Part shown: positions 31,213 through 34,087 of the stretch, one piece after another
Layout of the letters: each line of letters begins with the position of its first letter
How positions within the stretch are numbered: position 1 is the stretch's first letter
Source: Rhizobacter sp.
Lineage (GTDB): Bacteria > Pseudomonadota > Gammaproteobacteria > Burkholderiales > Burkholderiaceae_C
DNA length: 34,087 nucleotides
Assembly (NCBI GenBank): GCA_023954175.1
Contig: JAMLIM010000041.1
Location: forward strand, 1-34,087
Reading direction: 5' to 3'
Translations under genes and position numbers: made by a program
The notes under the pieces: model-generated
Databases searched by the model: none
Seen by the model: only the letters and a program-made list of their open reading frames with translations
Told to the model about the DNA's origin: nothing

Positions 31213-32448
31213 TCAGTGATTCGCAGGCCCCCGGTCGGGTGAAGGGTTGACACCCGGTCTCGACCTTGCCGGCATGTCTGCCGCGATTCGTACCACCAGC
31301 GCCGCGGTCAGCGCGAGTCCGACCAAGGCGCACGCGCCGGTCGCAAGCCAGGTGTACTGCCAGCCGCCCGTGCGTACGGCCACCCACGCGACGAGCGGCG
31401 GACCGGCGAACTGGCCGAACGCGGACCACTGCTGGACCCAGCCCACCGTGGCCGAGATGCTGCCCTCGTTGGGCGCCACGCGAAGCGCCAGCACGAACAA
31501 GGTTGCCGGTATCAGGCCGCCGATGGCGGAGAACGCCAGCACGGCCGCATAGCGCGCGCCTGCAGGGATCGGCAAGCCGACGAATGCAACGAAGGCCGTG
31601 AGGCCCATCATGACGAAGCCCGTGGTCAGCAAGCGCGTTGGCTGCGCGCCGCGATGCAGCATGCGACCGGCGCCGATATTGCCGATCATGTTTGCTGCCG
31701 CCACCACCGCGGTGAGCGCGCCGGCGAGCGTGCCGGGCAGCCCGGCCTGCGCATAGATGGTCGGCAGAAATCCGATCACGGCGAGCCACTGGCCCGAATA
31801 CATGGCAAACGCCATCGCCACCAGCCAGGGCCCCGGCGCGGCAAGGGTCGCGCGCAGCCGCGCACCCAAGCGCGGCGCACCGTCGGCAGGCACGGCACGC
31901 CCATCGGACTCGACGCCGACCGCCGTGCCGAACCAGAACGCCATCGCCGCCGTCAACCCGGCCAGACCCCACCACCACGCGCGCCAGCCCGCCAGTGCGA
32001 TGACCCAGGGGCCCGTGAGCAGCGCCAGGGCGGTGGCCAGCGGCATGTACGCGCCCCACAACCCCAGCATCTTGTTCAGGCGCTCGGGCGCGACGAGCCT
32101 GCGCACCAGCGCGGGCGCGGCCAGCACGACGAGCAGAAAGCCGAAGCCCTCGGTCGCGCGCAGCACCATCAAGGCGGTGGCGTTGTCGGCCGCGCCACCG
32201 AGCGCGCTCGCCAGCGCAAGAACCGTCAAGCCGATGAGCATGCTGCGACGCGGCCCGAGCCCATCCGCGAGCGCACCGAAGGCCACGCCCGCGGTCATGC
32301 CGGCCGCCTGCACCATCGAGAGCAGGAAGCCGGCCTGCATCAGGCCGAGCCCGAGCGCCGCCTGCAGCGCGGTGATCGCGGGCGGCAGCTTGCCGACATG
32401 CAGCGCGGCGCAGACACCGGCGAGTATGGCAACGAACGCGGGATGCAT
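31213..32448 (-). CDS. MFS transporter (CynX/NimT-like)
   Basis: 411 residues, about 12 membrane helices in two halves. MFS motif A, GALADGLGPRRSM, is at 58-70 between helices 2 and 3; a looser counterpart (GNIGAGRMLHRGAQPTRLL) lies in the second half, after a short cytoplasmic loop near residue 200. The domain order and the MHPAFVAILAGV start resemble CynX/NimT-type permeases. The substrate is unknown. The ATG at 32448 lies 14 bp after the stop of the BTAD/TPR regulator, which points to an operon. Convergent with the acyl-CoA dehydrogenase pair. Confidence 0.88.
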   Translation of the reverse strand: MHPAFVAILAGVCAALHVGKLPPAITALQAALGLGLMQAGFLLSMVQAAGMTAGVAFGALADGLGPRRSMLIGLTVLALASALGGAADNATALMVLRATEGFGFLLVVLAAPALVRRLVAPERLNKMLGLWGAYMPLATALALLTGPWVIALAGWRAWWWGLAGLTAAMAFWFGTAVGVESDGRAVPADGAPRLGARLRATLAAPGPWLVAMAFAMYSGQWLAVIGFLPTIYAQAGLPGTLAGALTAVVAAANMIGNIGAGRMLHRGAQPTRLLTTGFVMMGLTAFVAFVGLPIPAGARYAAVLAFSAIGGLIPATLFVLALRVAPNEGSISATVGWVQQWSAFGQFAGPPLVAWVAVRTGGWQYTWLATGACALVGLALTAALVVRIAADMPARSRPGVNPSPDRGPANH

Positions 32449-32462
32449 GCGTGCGGCAGTGT

Positions 32463-34087
32463 TCAGCCATCGCCCAGCGGCAAACCCGCGCTGCGCAAGG
32501 CCTGCGTCATCAGCTCCCGGTGCGCCGCAAGCTTGTGCGGGAAGCTGCGCGCGTAGACGCCGATCGAATACCCGGGGTGGGCATTGCGGGCGAGCCGCGC
32601 GTAGGCGCGCGCATCGTCGGCGCGCCCCGCCATGGCGAGGCAGGCGGCAGCGATCGCGTAGATGTGGAAGTGCGCGTTGGGTTCGCGCGTCGCACGCACG
32701 CTCCAGGCGGCGGCTTCGTCGTAGCGCCCTTCGATGGCGAGCGAGATCGCGCGCGATCCCTCGACCGCGAACAGCAGCGGATCGAGCGGGCTCAGCCGTT
32801 CGGCGGCGGCGAGTTCGGGCAACGACAGCGTCGGCTCGCCGGTGTGCGCGCGGATGAACCCGAGCGCGTAGTGCCCCTGGGCGAAGTTCGTGTTCAGGGC
32901 GACCGAGCGGCCGACGCTCTGCAGGGCCCGATCGTGATCGCGGGCGAGGAAGTGCGCACGCCCCAGCGTCCAGTGGCCCATGGCGTCGCGCGGATCGAGC
33001 TCGACGCTGCGCGCGCCGTGTTCGAGCGCCAGTTCGACCTGCGCATCCGGCGCCGGCACGGCGTCGAGAAACGCGCGTGAATAGTGGGTGAACGACAGCC
33101 CGGCGTGCGCGCGTGCGAAACCCTTCTCGAGCGCCAGCGCGCGCAGCAGCAGACGGTGCGCCTGCTCGGTGTGCGACGCGGTGAAGTGAAAGCAGTGCCA
33201 CATCGCGCGGTGGTAGCACTCCCACGCGTTCAGGTCCTCGGGCGCCTTGTGCAGGGCGCGTTCCGCCTCGGCGCGCTCGATCTCGGGCTCGAGCGCCGAC
33301 GCGATCGCCGCCGAGACCTCGTCCTGCAGTGCGAACAGGTCACCGAGCGGGCGATCGAAGTGCTCGCTCCACAGCACGTCGCTGCGCAGCGCATCGGCCA
33401 GGGTGGCCGTGACGCGCACGCGCCGGTCCAGGCGTTGCGTCGTGCCGTGCACGAGGTAGCGCACGCCGAGCATGCGCCCGGCGCGCAGCAGATCGACCGG
33501 CCAGGTGGCGAAGCGCGCCGCCGATGCACGCGCCGTCACGAACAGCCCGCGCGAGCGACCGAGGTTGAGCGTCAGGTCGGACGCCAGGCCCTCGGCGAGC
33601 ACCGGGCCATCGGCATGCCCGCCGAGATCGGCAAAGCCGAGCACGGCCACCGAGGGCTTGTCGGGCAGCGCCAGCGTCGCGGCGGGATCGATGCCGCGCC
33701 AGATGGCCACGAGCGCGTGGTCCGACAAGCCCTCGGCCCGGTAGCGTGCGCGCATGCCGTCGAGCGCGGCCCGCGCGCGCTCGTGGCCATCGACTTCGAC
33801 CGAACGCGCCAGCAGACGCGCGTTGGCTTCGGTGTCGAGCGGGTCGAGCTCGACGCGCCTGCGCGCCACGGCGAGCGCCAAGTCCGGGCTGCCGGCGCGT
33901 GCGCTCTGCTCGTCGAGCACCAGCCGGTGCACCCTTCGCAGCGTTTCGCGCTCGCCTTCGATCCAGATCTGAAAGCGGCTGCCGCCCGCGCGGTCGAGTT
34001 CCTCCGGGTAGCCCGCTGAGAGCGCGACCTCCATCGCGTTCAGGTGCGACGCCGCGATCGCGCTGCCCGGCTGCCCGAGCAGCGCCT
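32463..34087 (-). CDS. BTAD/TPR-type transcriptional regulator, partial (N-terminus outside window)
   Basis: The frame stays open through the right edge (ALLGQPGSAIAASHLNAMEV before the first internal ATG at 34034), so at least 541 codons are present and the N-terminus is missing. In order: a bacterial transcriptional-activation (BTAD) helical repeat region (RRVHRLVLDEQSARAG, RRRVELDPLDTEANARLL, RAALDGMRARYRAEGL), a TolB/FlgO-like segment PSVAVLGFADLGG through VHGTTQRLDRRVRVTATLADA, and a long TPR stretch to the end. Members of this type carry an N-terminal OmpR/SARP-like winged helix, expected off-window. It is 14 bp upstream of the MFS gene and probably controls it. The signal sensed is not visible. 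Confidence 0.87.
   Translation of the reverse strand, partial: ALLGQPGSAIAASHLNAMEVALSAGYPEELDRAGGSRFQIWIEGERETLRRVHRLVLDEQSARAGSPDLALAVARRRVELDPLDTEANARLLARSVEVDGHERARAALDGMRARYRAEGLSDHALVAIWRGIDPAATLALPDKPSVAVLGFADLGGHADGPVLAEGLASDLTLNLGRSRGLFVTARASAARFATWPVDLLRAGRMLGVRYLVHGTTQRLDRRVRVTATLADALRSDVLWSEHFDRPLGDLFALQDEVSAAIASALEPEIERAEAERALHKAPEDLNAWECYHRAMWHCFHFTASHTEQAHRLLLRALALEKGFARAHAGLSFTHYSRAFLDAVPAPDAQVELALEHGARSVELDPRDAMGHWTLGRAHFLARDHDRALQSVGRSVALNTNFAQGHYALGFIRAHTGEPTLSLPELAAAERLSPLDPLLFAVEGSRAISLAIEGRYDEAAAWSVRATREPNAHFHIYAIAAACLAMAGRADDARAYARLARNAHPGYSIGVYARSFPHKLAAHRELMTQALRSAGLPLGDG

Noticed and set aside
31213-33225. 670-codon frame extending the MFS gene into the regulator
   Set aside because: The N-terminal 258 residues are Arg/Ala-rich and out of frame with the BTAD/TPR gene; the transporter starts at 32448.
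1-34087. CRISPR arrays, insertion sequences, integrases, tRNA or rRNA genes
   Set aside because: I looked for regularly spaced repeats, transposase or integrase motifs and RNA-gene landmarks on both strands and saw none.

Overview
The window is dense, GC-rich chromosomal DNA with short intergenic gaps, many 4-bp start/stop overlaps and GTG as well as ATG starts. The gene set (PEP synthase, type I MurB divergent from YajQ, YaeQ, DUF924, oligopeptidase A, RsgA, a PimC/PimD-like acyl-CoA dehydrogenase pair, a CspA-type protein with a long leader) fits a betaproteobacterium, most likely Burkholderiales. That assignment is inferred from gene content and style only. I see no rRNA, tRNA, CRISPR array, transposase or prophage gene, so this looks like core-type chromosome rather than an island. 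Both ends cut through genes.

Layout. 1-2861: the C-terminal part of PEP synthase, a convergent PLP-dependent threonine/serine dehydratase and a histidine phosphatase. 2877-5513 (minus): a tightly coupled trio of lipid kinase, metallophosphoesterase and PAP2 membrane phosphatase. 5832-8366 (plus): dual-specificity phosphatase, RluA-type pseudouridine synthase, SDR and a lipoprotein with an NTF2-like domain. 8380-10934: the ribosome-assembly GTPase RsgA and a divergent Tim44-domain protein, separated by 536 bp of structured non-coding DNA. 10976-12601: universal stress protein, a 45-residue basic protein overlapping an S4 RNA-binding protein, and a cold-shock protein with a long leader and a clear terminator. 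12716-15844: a soluble multi-PAS hybrid histidine kinase. 15893-21071: oligopeptidase A with an upstream secreted coiled-coil protein, an SRPBCC protein, a small RHH-like protein, and a yaeQ/GNAT/DUF924 operon. 21104-25422 (minus): an EAL phosphodiesterase, a CoA-transferase and an acyl-CoA ligase. 25662-28730: murB, yajQ and a protein with two degenerate receiver-like halves. 28865-34087: the two-subunit acyl-CoA dehydrogenase, then a convergent MFS transporter and a BTAD/TPR regulator that runs off the window.

How the genes work together. Two themes recur. One is acyl-CoA metabolism: the CoA-transferase plus ligase, and the dehydrogenase pair, could activate and oxidise an unusual carboxylic acid. 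The other is cyclic-di-GMP and two-component signalling: an apparently active EAL enzyme, a YajQ c-di-GMP-binding-type protein, the PAS kinase and the twin pseudo-receiver.

The most unusual signals are: (1) the rsgA/tim44 intergenic region, where a 46-bp dyad shares its exact centre with an inner 10-bp palindrome and lies among several perfect hairpins and a 13-codon ORF with a strong ribosome-binding site; (2) the EAL gene overlapping a CaiB-type CoA-transferase by 4 bp behind its own promoter and a 12-codon upstream ORF; (3) the twin pseudo-receiver protein; and (4) an FNR/Anr-like dyad at about -41.5 of a candidate promoter for the universal stress protein.
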